The notes: a model not told the origin generated them from the sequence alone. A stretch of 64,000 nt of DNA from Athalassotoga sp049965695 (GCF_049965695.1 NZ_JBMFWB010000004.1:31769-95768); one strand, 5' to 3'. Counted from the stretch's first letter, positions 8,530-17,496 are shown. Program-made: numbers and translations.

Positions 8530-9478
8530 TCTTATCACCGATAAGACCCATAGAGATTTGCCTAACCGCCTGTGCAAGTAAATGGGGATCGTGTCTGACT
8601 TTTTCTTGTCCGTCCATTTTGTCGACTATGATCTTAACCATATCTATCCTTGAAAATTTGGGATCTTCACTTTTGCACATAACCGGTTCGGAATTTTCTT
8701 TCTCGTATCTTTTAAGTACCGCTTGAGGAATTTTTTGAGAATTTATTATCACGCGATCTATCTTTGATTTCAGGTAATTTTCAACCGTTTTTACGTGATC
8801 TTCAACTGACATACCGGTTGTTTCTCCGGGCTGGGTCATCAAATTGGCTATGAGTATCTTGGGTTTGTCCTTTACGGCTTCAGGTATTCCATCGACAAGC
8901 AAGTTTGGAATGATACTTGTGAAAAGACTTCCAGGCCCCAAAACGATCACATCGGACATCGAAATCTCATCTATGGCTTTTGAAAATGGTTTTGCCTGAC
9001 TGCTTAGATTTATTTCTTTGATCTTTCCATTTTTTTTGGTTATATTGCTTTCGCCTACGACAATTTGCCCGTCTTCAAATCTCGCGATGAGTTTTACAGA
9101 TTCTTCAGTTACCGGCAGCACACGTCCCTTTATCGCCAAAATTGAAGAGATGCTTTCTATTGCCATCGGGAAACTGCCATTTATCTTTGTTAGGGCTGCT
9201 ATTATGAGGTTCCCGAGACTTTGATCTTTGAATCTTTCTCCGTCTCTAAATCTGTATGCCATAATTTGAGCCATCAAAGATTCATCTTCGGCGAGTGCAA
9301 TTATGTTATTTCTTATATCTCCCGGAGGTAAAACTCCAAGTTCTTCACGAATGATACCAGAACTTCCCCCGTCATCCATAACCGTAACTATTGCGGTAAC
9401 CTCGGTATCCGGAAAGTCTTTTAACCCTTTGAGCAAAGTTGAAAGTCCTGTTCCACCACCAAAAGCAACGATCTTCAA
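8513..9478 (-). CDS. yvcK: YvcK/CofD-like gluconeogenesis factor
   Basis: 321 residues from TTG 9478 (MKIVAFGGGTGLSTLLKGLK). GAGGTG stands seven bases upstream and contains the stop of rapZ; a GTG at 9487 overlaps that site and is less likely. The N-terminal GGGTGLSTL loop and the VMDDGGSSG motif are the UDP-sugar/nucleotide binding elements of the CofD/YvcK fold. PPGDIRNN and SLGNLIIAAL follow as usual. In Bacillus YvcK binds UDP-GlcNAc and is needed for cell shape and growth on gluconeogenic carbon sources. Size matches the family (about 315-325). Confidence 0.94.
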   Translation of the reverse strand: MKIVAFGGGTGLSTLLKGLKDFPDTEVTAIVTVMDDGGSSGIIREELGVLPPGDIRNNIIALAEDESLMAQIMAYRFRDGERFKDQSLGNLIIAALTKINGSFPMAIESISSILAIKGRVLPVTEESVKLIARFEDGQIVVGESNITKKNGKIKEINLSSQAKPFSKAIDEISMSDVIVLGPGSLFTSIIPNLLVDGIPEAVKDKPKILIANLMTQPGETTGMSVEDHVKTVENYLKSKIDRVIINSQKIPQAVLKRYEKENSEPVMCKSEDPKFSRIDMVKIIVDKMDGQEKVRHDPHLLAQAVRQISMGLIGDKSGIHS

Positions 9479-9483
9479 AACGA

Positions 9484-10341
9484 TCACCTCTGTATATCTC
9501 TGTGAGAAATCCTCACAGAAGCGTCTTTTCTTAACAATTCAGAAAGTTCATTTGCTATGTAAACTGATCGATGCTTTCCACCGCTGCAGCCGATCGCCAC
9601 GTATATGACGCTCTTTCCTTCTTTTGAATAACTTTCGATCGCCATTTTTATAATATCAGATACTTTATTTATGTATTCTTTGACGATGTCAAATCGTTGA
9701 AGATATTCAATTACTTCTGGATCATTTCCGTTTTTGTCCGCAAGAGATTCAACGTAATAAGGATTAGGAAGAAATCTTGCGTCAAAAACGAAATCAGCGC
9801 CAAGCGGAAGACCATATTTAAATCCGAAAGATTCAAGGAAGATCTTCAAAACCCTTTCTGATTTACCTTCAACTATGGTTATAACTTCACTTCTGAGTTG
9901 ATGCGTGTTTATCAAAGACGTATCTATCACGTAATCTGACATCTCTCTTATTTCCTGTAAAAGGCGTCTTTCTTCGACCAAAAGTTTTTCTATTTCCTGA
10001 TCTTTTTCCGTGGAAAGAGGATGACGTCTTCGGGTGAGATTGTATCTGTTTATCAAAACATCATCTTTCGCGTCTAAGAAGATGATCTTGATCAAGACAC
10101 CCTGCGATTTAAGATCTTCGATGACGGATTTTATTTGACCAAGCGTTTGGCCTGCTCTTACATCAACTATGGTTGCAATTTTCTTCCCGTTAAAAGTTGA
10201 ATTCATAAGAGAAAGTATGTCGACTAAAAGGGCAGGCGGAATGTTATCCATGCAAAAATATCCTACATCTTCCAACGCTCCAAGTGCCGTCGTTTTGCCG
10301 GCCCCTGACATTCCGGATATTACAACAAGTTCAGCTGCCAA
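9484..10341 (-). CDS. rapZ: RapZ/YvcJ-family nucleotide-binding protein
   Basis: 285 residues from a TTG start (MAAELVVISGMSGAGKTTAL). Walker A is GMSGAGKT at residues 9-16, followed by ALEDVGYFCMDNIPP and the Arg-rich NRYNLTRRRHPL. The C-terminal domain has the conserved PLGADFVFDARFLPNPYY and IGCSGGKHRSV motifs. In E. coli RapZ delivers the small RNA GlmZ to RNase E and binds GlcN6P; in Bacillus YvcJ is an ATP/GTPase. Which role applies here is unknown. The start lies 11 bp inside the ZapA-like gene, so translation is probably coupled. Confidence 0.94.
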   Translation of the reverse strand: MAAELVVISGMSGAGKTTALGALEDVGYFCMDNIPPALLVDILSLMNSTFNGKKIATIVDVRAGQTLGQIKSVIEDLKSQGVLIKIIFLDAKDDVLINRYNLTRRRHPLSTEKDQEIEKLLVEERRLLQEIREMSDYVIDTSLINTHQLRSEVITIVEGKSERVLKIFLESFGFKYGLPLGADFVFDARFLPNPYYVESLADKNGNDPEVIEYLQRFDIVKEYINKVSDIIKMAIESYSKEGKSVIYVAIGCSGGKHRSVYIANELSELLRKDASVRISHRDIQR

Positions 10342-10600
10342 TTCTCTTTCCTTGCTTTTCTATCTTTTCCGTTAATGCCGCCAACTGTTTTTTGAGTTCT
10401 AAATTCTCTTCGAGCACGTTAAGCAGCATCATGAGAAAAAAATGTTCATTTCCATACTTCTCAACCTCTTGAGAATGAGATGCAAAGTTCATCTTGATCT
10501 CGTTTAGGATTTCATCAACCTGATTCTGCGGATCGCCTGTTTCAAATTTGTAATTTTTGGTTCCCAACTCAAAGTTAACCGTTCTTTTCATATCTTTCAA
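10331..10600 (-). CDS. ZapA-like cell-division protein
   Basis: 89 residues, TTG start at 10600 with AAGGAG five bases upstream and a 4-bp overlap with the preceding gene. Residues 4-40 predict two beta strands and a helix (MKRTVNFELGTKNYKFETGD, then VDEILNEIKMNF), and residues 45-85 a long helix with heptads (NVLEENLELKKQLAALTEKIEKQ). That is the layout of ZapA, which binds FtsZ through the small head and dimerises through the coil. Motifs in ZapA are weak and the match is by architecture. Lying with a second coiled-coil protein ahead of rapZ-yvcK-whiA, a cluster linked to envelope and division control, supports the idea. Confidence 0.6.
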   Translation of the reverse strand: MKDMKRTVNFELGTKNYKFETGDPQNQVDEILNEIKMNFASHSQEVEKYGNEHFFLMMLLNVLEENLELKKQLAALTEKIEKQGKRIGS

Positions 10601-10818
10601 ACACTCTCCTTTTTGTCAGAACCAACGATATTTTCAAGTTTCTTCATAAGAATTTCAACTCTGACACTTTGTTCTCTCAGCATCTCTTTGAGTTCTACAT
10701 TTTCATTTCTTAGGACTTCTATTTCAGAATTGGATTTTTCGATATTTTTGACGAGTTTTTCTCTTTCTTCCAAAAGTCCGTCGACAAGATTCTCAAGTTT
10801 TTTTAAAATGTCGTCCAC
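10597..10818 (-). CDS. Small coiled-coil protein (ZapB-like?)
   Basis: 73 residues from GTG 10818 behind GAGGTG. Almost the whole chain is heptad-patterned helix (DDILKKLENLVDGLLEEREK to VRVEILMKKLENIV), rich in Glu, Lys and Leu and without Cys or Trp. Size and composition resemble ZapB, the coiled-coil partner of ZapA, or short septum-associated coils, but a 73-residue coil carries little family signal. It is the first gene of the transcript that continues into the ZapA-like gene, rapZ, yvcK and whiA, with a good promoter at 10840-10868. I infer, without proof, a structural role in division. Confidence 0.55.
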   Translation of the reverse strand: MDDILKKLENLVDGLLEEREKLVKNIEKSNSEIEVLRNENVELKEMLREQSVRVEILMKKLENIVGSDKKESV

Positions 10819-10839
10819 AGGATCAACACCTCAAACATA

Positions 10840-10868
10840 ATTTTAACAGATTTTTAGATATTTTTCAA
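10840..10868 (-). promoter_or_regulatory. Promoter of the coiled-coil/rapZ/yvcK/whiA operon
   Basis: On the minus strand TTGAAA, 17 bp, TAAAAT (5 of 6 matches in each hexamer). It straddles the stop codon of the radical SAM gene and lies 22 bp before the GTG at 10818. Confidence 0.65.
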
Positions 10869-11665
10869 AAAATGCAACATTCATCTTGAAACGTCAGTTT
10901 ATATCCGCTTTTACGGAGGAACTCCGTTAATTTTTCGGAAGGTTGGGTTATGGTGTTAAAACCTGCTTCAACGGCGGCAGTGGCTATTTCATCTCGAAGA
11001 TTTCCCTTCGGGTACATGCAGCCAAGGTTAAGATCACAGTTGAATTTTTTTCTCGCATATCCAAAAACGTCTTTTATTTCTTCAATCTTTGGAGGCTGGC
11101 ATTTTTCGAAATAAGTCATTGGAGTTGGTATAAAAACGAGAAAAACCACTTTTTCAAGTTTATAAGAAGAAAGTATATCAATGGCTTTGTACTCGTGGCT
11201 TATCTTTCCACAATCAAGACCAACGGTGATATGGGGATAAACTGCTTTTTTGAATTTCAAAAGATTTTCAAGAGATCTGACGTAATCTTCGACTTTGGCG
11301 TTGAGATTGTAAACTTTTTTTATAACTTCGTCTTCTCCGACGAAATCAAAAGATATCGCATCGGCTATTTTTGATATCTCCATGGCTTCAAGTTCATTCA
11401 CAAGACCTGTGTGAAAATTGAGTTTGAAATTTTTCAATCTTTTAATCTCTTCGATATGATCCGTTATTGGCACTTTCCCGTCCGGAGTTGAACCGCCACT
11501 TATAAGCAAACTTTTTGTGTTTAAAGGAATTTGATCCGTTTTGTTTATGGAAATCATGCTTTCGAGATAATGACGTCCGCAATGTTTACAGTTAAGATAA
11601 CAAACCGTTCCCGTCACACTGACGGAAACGGTTGATTCAAGTTTGACTATTTTGATTTCTTTCAA
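10865..11665 (-). CDS. Radical SAM protein of unknown substrate
   Basis: About 266 residues from TTG 11665, whose TTGA overlaps the galT stop; GAGGT lies nine bases upstream. The cluster-binding motif CYLNCKHC (C-x3-C-x2-C) is at residues 22-29. ISGGSTPDG then corresponds to the GGE-like SAM-binding strand, and the barrel continues with FNFHTGLV-type and GLDCGK strands. The chain ends in DECCIF, two adjacent cysteines that could hold a metal or substrate thiol. Spacing and length recall the biotin-synthase/lipoyl-synthase-like group, but I cannot name a reaction. It is translationally coupled to galT and glgA, which may only reflect dense packing. Confidence 0.75.
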   Translation of the reverse strand: MKEIKIVKLESTVSVSVTGTVCYLNCKHCGRHYLESMISINKTDQIPLNTKSLLISGGSTPDGKVPITDHIEEIKRLKNFKLNFHTGLVNELEAMEISKIADAISFDFVGEDEVIKKVYNLNAKVEDYVRSLENLLKFKKAVYPHITVGLDCGKISHEYKAIDILSSYKLEKVVFLVFIPTPMTYFEKCQPPKIEEIKDVFGYARKKFNCDLNLGCMYPKGNLRDEIATAAVEAGFNTITQPSEKLTEFLRKSGYKLTFQDECCIF

Positions 11666-12663
11666 GAAATTTTTACCTCTTTTAGATATTTTGCGGCATC
11701 TTCGGGTGGCATAGGGTTTATGTAAAATCCGGATCCCCATTCAAAACCGGCGAGTTTGGTCAATCTTGGGACAATCTCAAGATGCCAGTGGTAATATTCT
11801 TTTCCTTCTCCGTGAGGCGTGCCCGTGTGGATCATGAAGTTGTAAGGAGGATCGTCAAGTGCTATTTTCATCCTCAAAAGCACATTTTTAAGTATTGCGG
11901 AGAAATTCTTAACGTGCGTTTCATCTATGTCTCCGAAATTATATTGATGAACTTTGGGAAGGATCCACGTTTCAAATGGCGCGCGAGAAGCATACGGTTC
12001 AAAAGCAAGAAAATCTTCATTTTCTTCAACAACGCGCGTGTTTTCCATTTTTTCTTCCTGAATTATATCGCAATAAATACATCTTTCACGAAATCCGTAA
12101 TATTCTTTTGAACCTTCCATTTCTTGAAGCACAAGATTAGGCATTATTGGAGTTGCTATTATCTGAGAGTGAGAATGTTCGAGAGAAGCACCCGCGTCTG
12201 CACCGTAATTCTTGAATATGAGCACGTATTTTATATTTGGATCTTTAAAGATTGCGTTGTACCTTTCCACGTAAGCCCAAACAACTTCTTGAACCTGTTT
12301 GTATTCAAGTGTCCCAAGCGTTGCGTTATGATCCGGAGTTTCTATTATTATCTCATGGGCACCAAAGCCTGCCATTGAATCGTAAATCCCGTGGCCCAAT
12401 CTCACAGGCTGGACCTTTGGATCGAGTGCCGGAAATTTGTTCGGTACGACTCTTATCCACCAACCGGGTGTATTAGGGGCCGTGTTTGCAGGTCTGAATG
12501 CCATTATTTCCGGGGGAGTTGAAGATTCGTTGCCGGCATCAAAGGGACAAAATTTTGAGACTTTTTCAGTCGGCGGTTTCGCAAAATCGTGTGGTCTTTT
12601 GGCCCTTTCTGTTGAAATTATGACCCAACTTTTCGTTATGATATCTTTTCTCAACTCTGGCAT
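11662..12663 (-). CDS. galT: Galactose-1-phosphate uridylyltransferase
   Basis: 333 residues, ATG 12663 behind AGGTGATAAA. The catalytic HIT-like motif is EHSHSQIIA near residue 162 (active-site His in HSHSQ), and the C-terminal half holds HWHLEIVPRL. Metal-site cysteines appear in RCIYCDII, but the first site reads CPFDAGNE, so the second Cys of the usual CPFC pair is Asp; zinc binding there is doubtful. The enzyme transfers UMP between UDP-glucose and galactose-1-phosphate in the Leloir pathway; relatives act as ADP-glucose phosphorylases. Being next to glgA fits a role in nucleotide-sugar or glycogen metabolism. No galK or galE is in the window. Confidence 0.88.
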   Translation of the reverse strand: MPELRKDIITKSWVIISTERAKRPHDFAKPPTEKVSKFCPFDAGNESSTPPEIMAFRPANTAPNTPGWWIRVVPNKFPALDPKVQPVRLGHGIYDSMAGFGAHEIIIETPDHNATLGTLEYKQVQEVVWAYVERYNAIFKDPNIKYVLIFKNYGADAGASLEHSHSQIIATPIMPNLVLQEMEGSKEYYGFRERCIYCDIIQEEKMENTRVVEENEDFLAFEPYASRAPFETWILPKVHQYNFGDIDETHVKNFSAILKNVLLRMKIALDDPPYNFMIHTGTPHGEGKEYYHWHLEIVPRLTKLAGFEWGSGFYINPMPPEDAAKYLKEVKIS

Positions 12664-12667
12664 TTTA

Positions 12668-14110
12668 TCACCTTGTTTTCGAAAGTTCGTAAAGTTTAAC
12701 GTACTCGGAAGCCGATCTTTCCCAAGAGAGATCTGTGTTCATTGCATTTTTTATCAGTACCGGCATGAAATCATCCCGTTTGTAGTAATACAAAGCCTTC
12801 AAAATGGCCTTGAGCAGATAAGATGAATCGTAATTTTTAAATCCAAAGCCGTTTCCAGATTTACCGTCAAATTCCGCTACGGTATCGGCAAGGCCACCGG
12901 TGTACCTAACTATTGGAATTGTACCATACCTCAAACTGTACATTTGCCCCAGTCCGCACGGTTCATATTTTGATGGCATCAGAAAAAAGTCAGAGGCGGC
13001 ATATATTCTTTGTGCAAGGTTGACGTCAAATCCGATTTTGACGGCTACTTTTTTGGGAAATTCTTTCGCAAGTTCCAAAAAGGCATTTTCATACTTTGGT
13101 TCTCCCGTTCCGAGAAGTACAAAGTTAACGTTGCAAGACGCAACGACATATTTCATTATGTCATCCACGAGATCAAGACCTTTTTGATCGAATAACCTGC
13201 TTATAAGTCCTATGACAGGTGTATCCCTTTCAACTTCAAGACCAACTTCTTTTTGAAGAGAATCTTTGTTTTTTCTTTTGCCTTCAAGTGATTTCAGGTT
13301 GTAATTGTAAGGAATGCGTTTGTCAGTTTCAGGATCATTTTCTACATAGTCGATACCGTTTAGAACGCCGTATAGAACATCTTTTCGAAGTTGAAGCACT
13401 CCTTCCAATTTCTCTCCATATTCAGGAGTTTTTATCTCTTCAGCGTAAGTTGGACTAACGGTATTGACAATATCAGAGAAAAGAATTCCTCCCTTCATGA
13501 AGTTTATCCTTCCATAGAATTCTATGCCATCCATGTTATAGACATAATCTGGTAACTTTGCAAAATTCATGTACGATCTATCAAAAACACCTTGATATCC
13601 AAGATTATGTATGGTGTAAACGGTCGATATATCGGAAAAATAGGAATCTTCTCTGTAAATGGTTTTTAAGTAGACCGGAAGTAATCCGGTTTGCCAATCG
13701 TTGGAATGAATTACATCAAAATGAATGTTGAGTTTTTTGATTGAATCTATGACCGCTTTGGTGAAAAAAATGGCTTGCTGGCCACCATCTGGAGATCCGT
13801 AAACGTCTTTCGAAGAAAAGTAATAATCATTTGAGACCAAGTAAATGGGAATGTCGGTTTCTGGCAGATTCGTTTTATAAATAGAGGCTTTTTGATCTGT
13901 TCCGATACCGAGATCGAAATCATCGATTACCTTTTTAACCTCAAGACCAAATTTTTTGATGTTCTCTTCGACTATCTTATGATAAGGCATGAATATGGAT
14001 ACATCCACGTTTTTTTTCTTCAATGCCTTTGGAAGAGATCCGGCAACATCCGCAAGACCTCCGACTTTAGCCAGAGGGTAAACCTCAAAAGAAACAAAAG
14101 CAATTTTCAT
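12668..14110 (-). CDS. glgA: Glycogen synthase (GT5)
   Basis: 480 residues from ATG 14110. The N-terminal KVGGLADVAGSLPKAL motif binds the ADP-glucose phosphates. HSNDWQTGLLP, the family's nucleotide-side motif, follows near 135, and the C-terminal Rossmann domain has GLISRLFDQKGLDL and PSKYEPCGLGQMYSLRYGTIP with the catalytic Glu. Length is typical (about 475-490). It elongates alpha-1,4-glucan from ADP-glucose (some relatives use UDP-glucose). It lies four bases upstream of galT and probably shares its transcript. Confidence 0.95.
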   Translation of the reverse strand: MKIAFVSFEVYPLAKVGGLADVAGSLPKALKKKNVDVSIFMPYHKIVEENIKKFGLEVKKVIDDFDLGIGTDQKASIYKTNLPETDIPIYLVSNDYYFSSKDVYGSPDGGQQAIFFTKAVIDSIKKLNIHFDVIHSNDWQTGLLPVYLKTIYREDSYFSDISTVYTIHNLGYQGVFDRSYMNFAKLPDYVYNMDGIEFYGRINFMKGGILFSDIVNTVSPTYAEEIKTPEYGEKLEGVLQLRKDVLYGVLNGIDYVENDPETDKRIPYNYNLKSLEGKRKNKDSLQKEVGLEVERDTPVIGLISRLFDQKGLDLVDDIMKYVVASCNVNFVLLGTGEPKYENAFLELAKEFPKKVAVKIGFDVNLAQRIYAASDFFLMPSKYEPCGLGQMYSLRYGTIPIVRYTGGLADTVAEFDGKSGNGFGFKNYDSSYLLKAILKALYYYKRDDFMPVLIKNAMNTDLSWERSASEYVKLYELSKTR

Positions 14111-14125
14111 ATATGACCATTCCTT

Positions 14126-14728
14126 TCATAATTTTTCTTCTTTTATTATCGAGGTGTAACGTATTTCGTTGATATCTAAAATCCTCGAAAGTTCTTTCAC
14201 ACTTTTTCCTTCAACTCTTATTACGGCTATTTTATTTCCAACCTGTTCCGTTGGATAAATTAGAACTGATAAAACATTCATGGAATGGAGGTAAAGCACA
14301 TCAAGCACATGTTTCAACGATCCGGGTGTATCTTTGAGATCCACCTCAATTCTTATGCCTCCCTCACCAAAACCTGCCATTTGTGTAAAAGCGTCTAAGA
14401 TATCGAAAATGGATATAACTCCAACGAGTTTATCCGAAGATATAACAGGAAGTATTTCCATATCTGACTCAAGAAAAAAAACCGCCGCTTCGTCTAAGGT
14501 ATCTTGCGGGCTCAAAGTATAAGGTACATCATGAATGTAGTCAGTTACCGGTAAAGCATCATCCATCCCAAGTATTTCATCGGCTTTCACGATGCCCTCA
14601 AAATTTTTGTCAGAAGAGACAACACAACAATTTGATGCTGACGTGCGCAAAATTCTTTTCGCTTCACCGATTAAGGTGCTTTTTTGAATCGTAACGAACT
14701 CTTTTTTCATGAAATCTTCGATCGACAT
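14126..14728 (-). CDS. Tandem CBS domain protein with C-terminal ACT domain (AcuB-like)
   Basis: 200 residues from ATG 14728, with AAGGAG eight bases upstream; the longer frame to 14767 includes that site and is rejected. Residues 1-60 and 62-120 are two CBS motifs (FMKKEFVTIQKSTLIGEAKR; DVPYTLSPQDTLDEAA with LVGVISIFDIL). Residues 135-200 are an ACT domain (IEVDLKDTPGSLKHVLDVLY). CBS pairs bind adenine nucleotides and ACT domains bind amino acids, so this is probably a soluble sensor. AcuB of Bacillus, with the same layout, is tied to acetoin utilisation, but no acetoin gene is nearby. It is just upstream of glgA. Confidence 0.8.
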   Translation of the reverse strand: MSIEDFMKKEFVTIQKSTLIGEAKRILRTSASNCCVVSSDKNFEGIVKADEILGMDDALPVTDYIHDVPYTLSPQDTLDEAAVFFLESDMEILPVISSDKLVGVISIFDILDAFTQMAGFGEGGIRIEVDLKDTPGSLKHVLDVLYLHSMNVLSVLIYPTEQVGNKIAVIRVEGKSVKELSRILDINEIRYTSIIKEEKL

Positions 14729-14872
14729 AGACTTCTCTCCTTTCCCACAAATAAGATCATACAACAAAAAACGTTAAAAACAAAAATTTTGAAGATAACT
14801 TGAGATAAAAAGCGAAAGCAAAAGATAAATTCGTTTAATTGGTCCTAATTACGAAAAAAACGTTGAAAACAA

Positions 14873-16456
14873 TCAATTATCTCTTAAAATTGGTCTTTCA
14901 AGTACGTAAAAAATCGCAAATGTCACAATCGTCAAAATTGCACCGAAGGCCTGTGCTTCCGGAACATGCATCGATGAAAATAATTTGTAAGCGCTTGCGG
15001 ATATCATTGGAAATCGGGGATCGTAAAGTACAAGCGTTGCACCCATTTCTCCCATTGAAATGGCAAAAGCAAAGAAAAAAGTTGAAATTATCTGAGGTTT
15101 TAAAACAGGAATTCTTATCATGAACGTTTTTTGAAACCAATTTGCACCGTCAACCGAGGCGGCTTCGTCTATTTCCGACGGGAATCTCTGCCAGCCTGCC
15201 AGTATGGTTTGAAATCCTATGGGAAATGATAGCATCGTGTATATTGGAATTATTTCGAACGGAAATGTCAGAGGTATGTAATTTTGAACTGCGAGATATC
15301 CAAAAGCGAGAGTAACGGGTGAAACGGCAAGGGCAGATGTGAAAAGCGCGTCAAAAATCGGAACTTTGATTTTTGTCACCGCATGTGCCGCAGTGATCGA
15401 AAGCGCTACCGTCAAAATCGCACTTAAACTCGAAAAGGCAAAAGTCCATAAAATTGAAGAAAGCACCGAATTCCCTATGTAAGGATCCATCCTGCCGGAA
15501 AATAACCTTTCAAACCATTCGAGTGTGAAAGTTGAATTTTGAAAGTTCCAAAATCCGGTGAAAATCTGGGACAAAATAGGGCCAAAGACAAATACGGATA
15601 TGCCCAGTATGTAAAACAATCCCCATGAAGGAAACTTTGAATTTGTCCGCGATACTTCTTGAGAAAAGGTACCTGCGGATTTTCTCAGAATCGAGAATAC
15701 AGATGCTATCAACCCTACCAAGCATATTTGAATCAAAGTAAGTCCTATTGCTCCTTTGAAATCAAGTAACGTCGTGAGATACATGTAAATCTGCACTTCA
15801 AGTGTCGAAAATTGTGATCCACCTATGACAAGCATGACGGTAAAAGAAGTAAAACAATAGATGAAGATAAGCAATGCCGATGCTATTATGGATGGCAACA
15901 GAATCGGTAATTCAACGGAAATGAAACTTCTCAATCTCGATGCACCATCTATTTTCGCCGCTTCGGCGTATATCGGATCAAGGGTTGAGATTGCGCTGCC
16001 GACTATCACCATGGTAAGAGGAAAATTGTAAAAAGCGTTTCCCATGACAACGCCAAGCAAAGTGAAAAGCGGCTCAAACCTCACATGAAAAATCGGCCAT
16101 AAAAAATATGCGTTTAATACACCACTGTGACCGAAGAAAGATATAAAACCCAACGTCATGGAAATAGATGGCATGACGAATGGCACGGTTGAAAGTGCCA
16201 TAAAGATTCCTTTGAATTTGAATTTCGTCCTCCCGATAAGGTATGCCCCGGGCAAACCCATGGCAACGGCAAGCATTGTGGACAAAACGGCCTGATAAGT
16301 CGTGAATTTGAATATTTGAAAGTTAAGGGTGTTGAAGATCGAAACGTTGCCATTTAATTTGTAAGTGTAGACGAAGAGTATGACAATCGGAAAGATGTAA
16401 GCCCCCGCCGTGAAAAAGATGGCAGGGGTAAGTTCGAAAAAGATACTTTTCTTCAT
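14873..16456 (-). CDS. thiP: Thiamine ABC transporter permease (fused two-domain)
   Basis: 527 residues, overlapping the binding-protein stop by 4 bp. About 12 membrane helices are visible in two homologous halves. Each has the EAA loop that contacts the ATPase: EAAKIDGASRLRSFISVELP (near 180) and EAASVDGANWFQKTFMIRIP (near 440). This duplicated arrangement is typical of ThiP and ferric-iron FbpB permeases. The TPP riboswitch ahead of the operon decides for thiamine or a precursor. The cognate ATPase (ThiQ) is not encoded next to it; the next gene downstream is a CBS-ACT protein. Confidence 0.88.
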   Translation of the reverse strand: MKKSIFFELTPAIFFTAGAYIFPIVILFVYTYKLNGNVSIFNTLNFQIFKFTTYQAVLSTMLAVAMGLPGAYLIGRTKFKFKGIFMALSTVPFVMPSISMTLGFISFFGHSGVLNAYFLWPIFHVRFEPLFTLLGVVMGNAFYNFPLTMVIVGSAISTLDPIYAEAAKIDGASRLRSFISVELPILLPSIIASALLIFIYCFTSFTVMLVIGGSQFSTLEVQIYMYLTTLLDFKGAIGLTLIQICLVGLIASVFSILRKSAGTFSQEVSRTNSKFPSWGLFYILGISVFVFGPILSQIFTGFWNFQNSTFTLEWFERLFSGRMDPYIGNSVLSSILWTFAFSSLSAILTVALSITAAHAVTKIKVPIFDALFTSALAVSPVTLAFGYLAVQNYIPLTFPFEIIPIYTMLSFPIGFQTILAGWQRFPSEIDEAASVDGANWFQKTFMIRIPVLKPQIISTFFFAFAISMGEMGATLVLYDPRFPMISASAYKLFSSMHVPEAQAFGAILTIVTFAIFYVLERPILRDN

Positions 16457-17445
16457 TTAACGATTATCTCTGTCCATTGGGTGATCCAATTTGAGAGAGA
16501 ATCGGAAATTTGATCGAGCGGGATCGTTATGGTTTTCGTTATTGAAGGAGCATGATCGATGAAAACTTTTGGAAGCGGCACATTTGTAACGGGATACATC
16601 CATTGATTTAAAGGAATTGCCGACTGAAAATCTTTCGAAAGCATGAAATTCATAAAATCCTTTGCAAGTGCAAGATTGCGAGTTCCCTTCACGATACCCG
16701 CGTATTCAACCATGACATATGCCTCGCCATTTGGAATGACGACGCCTATGTCAGAACCGTTGTAGTAGTAATAGTTGTAAGCCTCGTCCGTTGCAAAACT
16801 TACCATCATTTTTGCTTCTCCACTTTCAAGCATTTGAAAAGCACTGTCCCATCCACTTGTAACGGTCTTTATAGTTGGAACAAGTTTTTCCCAGTAGTTT
16901 TGCCAGTTGTTCCCGTAAATTCCAATTGTCCATAAAAGAAAGTCAAGGCCTGTTGTTGAAGTCCTCGGATCTTCGATGACGAGGGTATGTGCATATTCAG
17001 GATTTAAAAGTGCTTCAAAAGTTTGGGGAGGATTCGATATGGTTTTAAGGTTATAGTCTATAGCAAGGGCTCCGTAATCAAATGGAATGACTCTGTATTG
17101 CGGATCGATGAGAAAAGATTTGTCAACGATGCTTGCGATATCCGTTGGCTCATAAGGTGTAAGCAAGTTTTCATCCAAAACTTTTGGAATCTGGCTTTGA
17201 GGCAGACCTATCACAACATCGGCTTTAGGGTTAGACTTCTCAAGGATCAACCTTGCCACGATATTTCCACTTTCCATGGATACAAAATTGATCTTGCAGT
17301 TGTACATTTTTTCAAAAACAGGCTTGATCTCGTTGCCAATGCCGGAGACAAAACTGCTGTAGGTGTATATCGTAAGGGTATCGCCGGCAAAGCCGACTCC
17401 GATAAGCAAAACGATCGATGCGATCAACAAAAAGTATTTTTTCAA
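16453..17445 (-). CDS. thiB: Thiamine-binding periplasmic protein
   Basis: 330 residues from TTG 17445, with GGAGG eight bases upstream. The longer open frame reaches into the TPP riboswitch and is not coding. Residues 1-21 are a signal peptide (KKYFLLIASIVLLIGVGFAG). The mature start DTLTIYTYSSFVSGIG, the KADVVIGLPQSQIP segment and PFDYGALAIDYN match ThiB/TbpA binding proteins of the type-II periplasmic fold. It captures thiamine, TMP or TPP for the ThiP permease. Expression is controlled by the riboswitch and terminator directly upstream. Confidence 0.9.
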   Translation of the reverse strand: MKKYFLLIASIVLLIGVGFAGDTLTIYTYSSFVSGIGNEIKPVFEKMYNCKINFVSMESGNIVARLILEKSNPKADVVIGLPQSQIPKVLDENLLTPYEPTDIASIVDKSFLIDPQYRVIPFDYGALAIDYNLKTISNPPQTFEALLNPEYAHTLVIEDPRTSTTGLDFLLWTIGIYGNNWQNYWEKLVPTIKTVTSGWDSAFQMLESGEAKMMVSFATDEAYNYYYYNGSDIGVVIPNGEAYVMVEYAGIVKGTRNLALAKDFMNFMLSKDFQSAIPLNQWMYPVTNVPLPKVFIDHAPSITKTITIPLDQISDSLSNWITQWTEIIVK

Positions 17446-17469
17446 AATAACCACCTCCAAAAAATTAAA

Positions 17470-17490
17470 GCCATCTCTCACGGAGATGGC
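17470..17490 (-). terminator. Expression-platform terminator of the TPP riboswitch
   Basis: GCCATCTC, five-base loop, GAGATGGC: an 8-bp stem followed on the minus strand by TTTAATTTTTT and, immediately after, by the GGAGG site of thiB. Position between aptamer and gene makes it the regulated terminator. Confidence 0.85.
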
Positions 17491-17496
17491 CAGTTC

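Noticed and set aside
10943..11374. 143-codon open frame on the plus strand
   Set aside because: It lies antisense to the radical SAM gene, whose cysteine motif and start are convincing; the plus frame is aromatic-rich and has no ribosome binding site.
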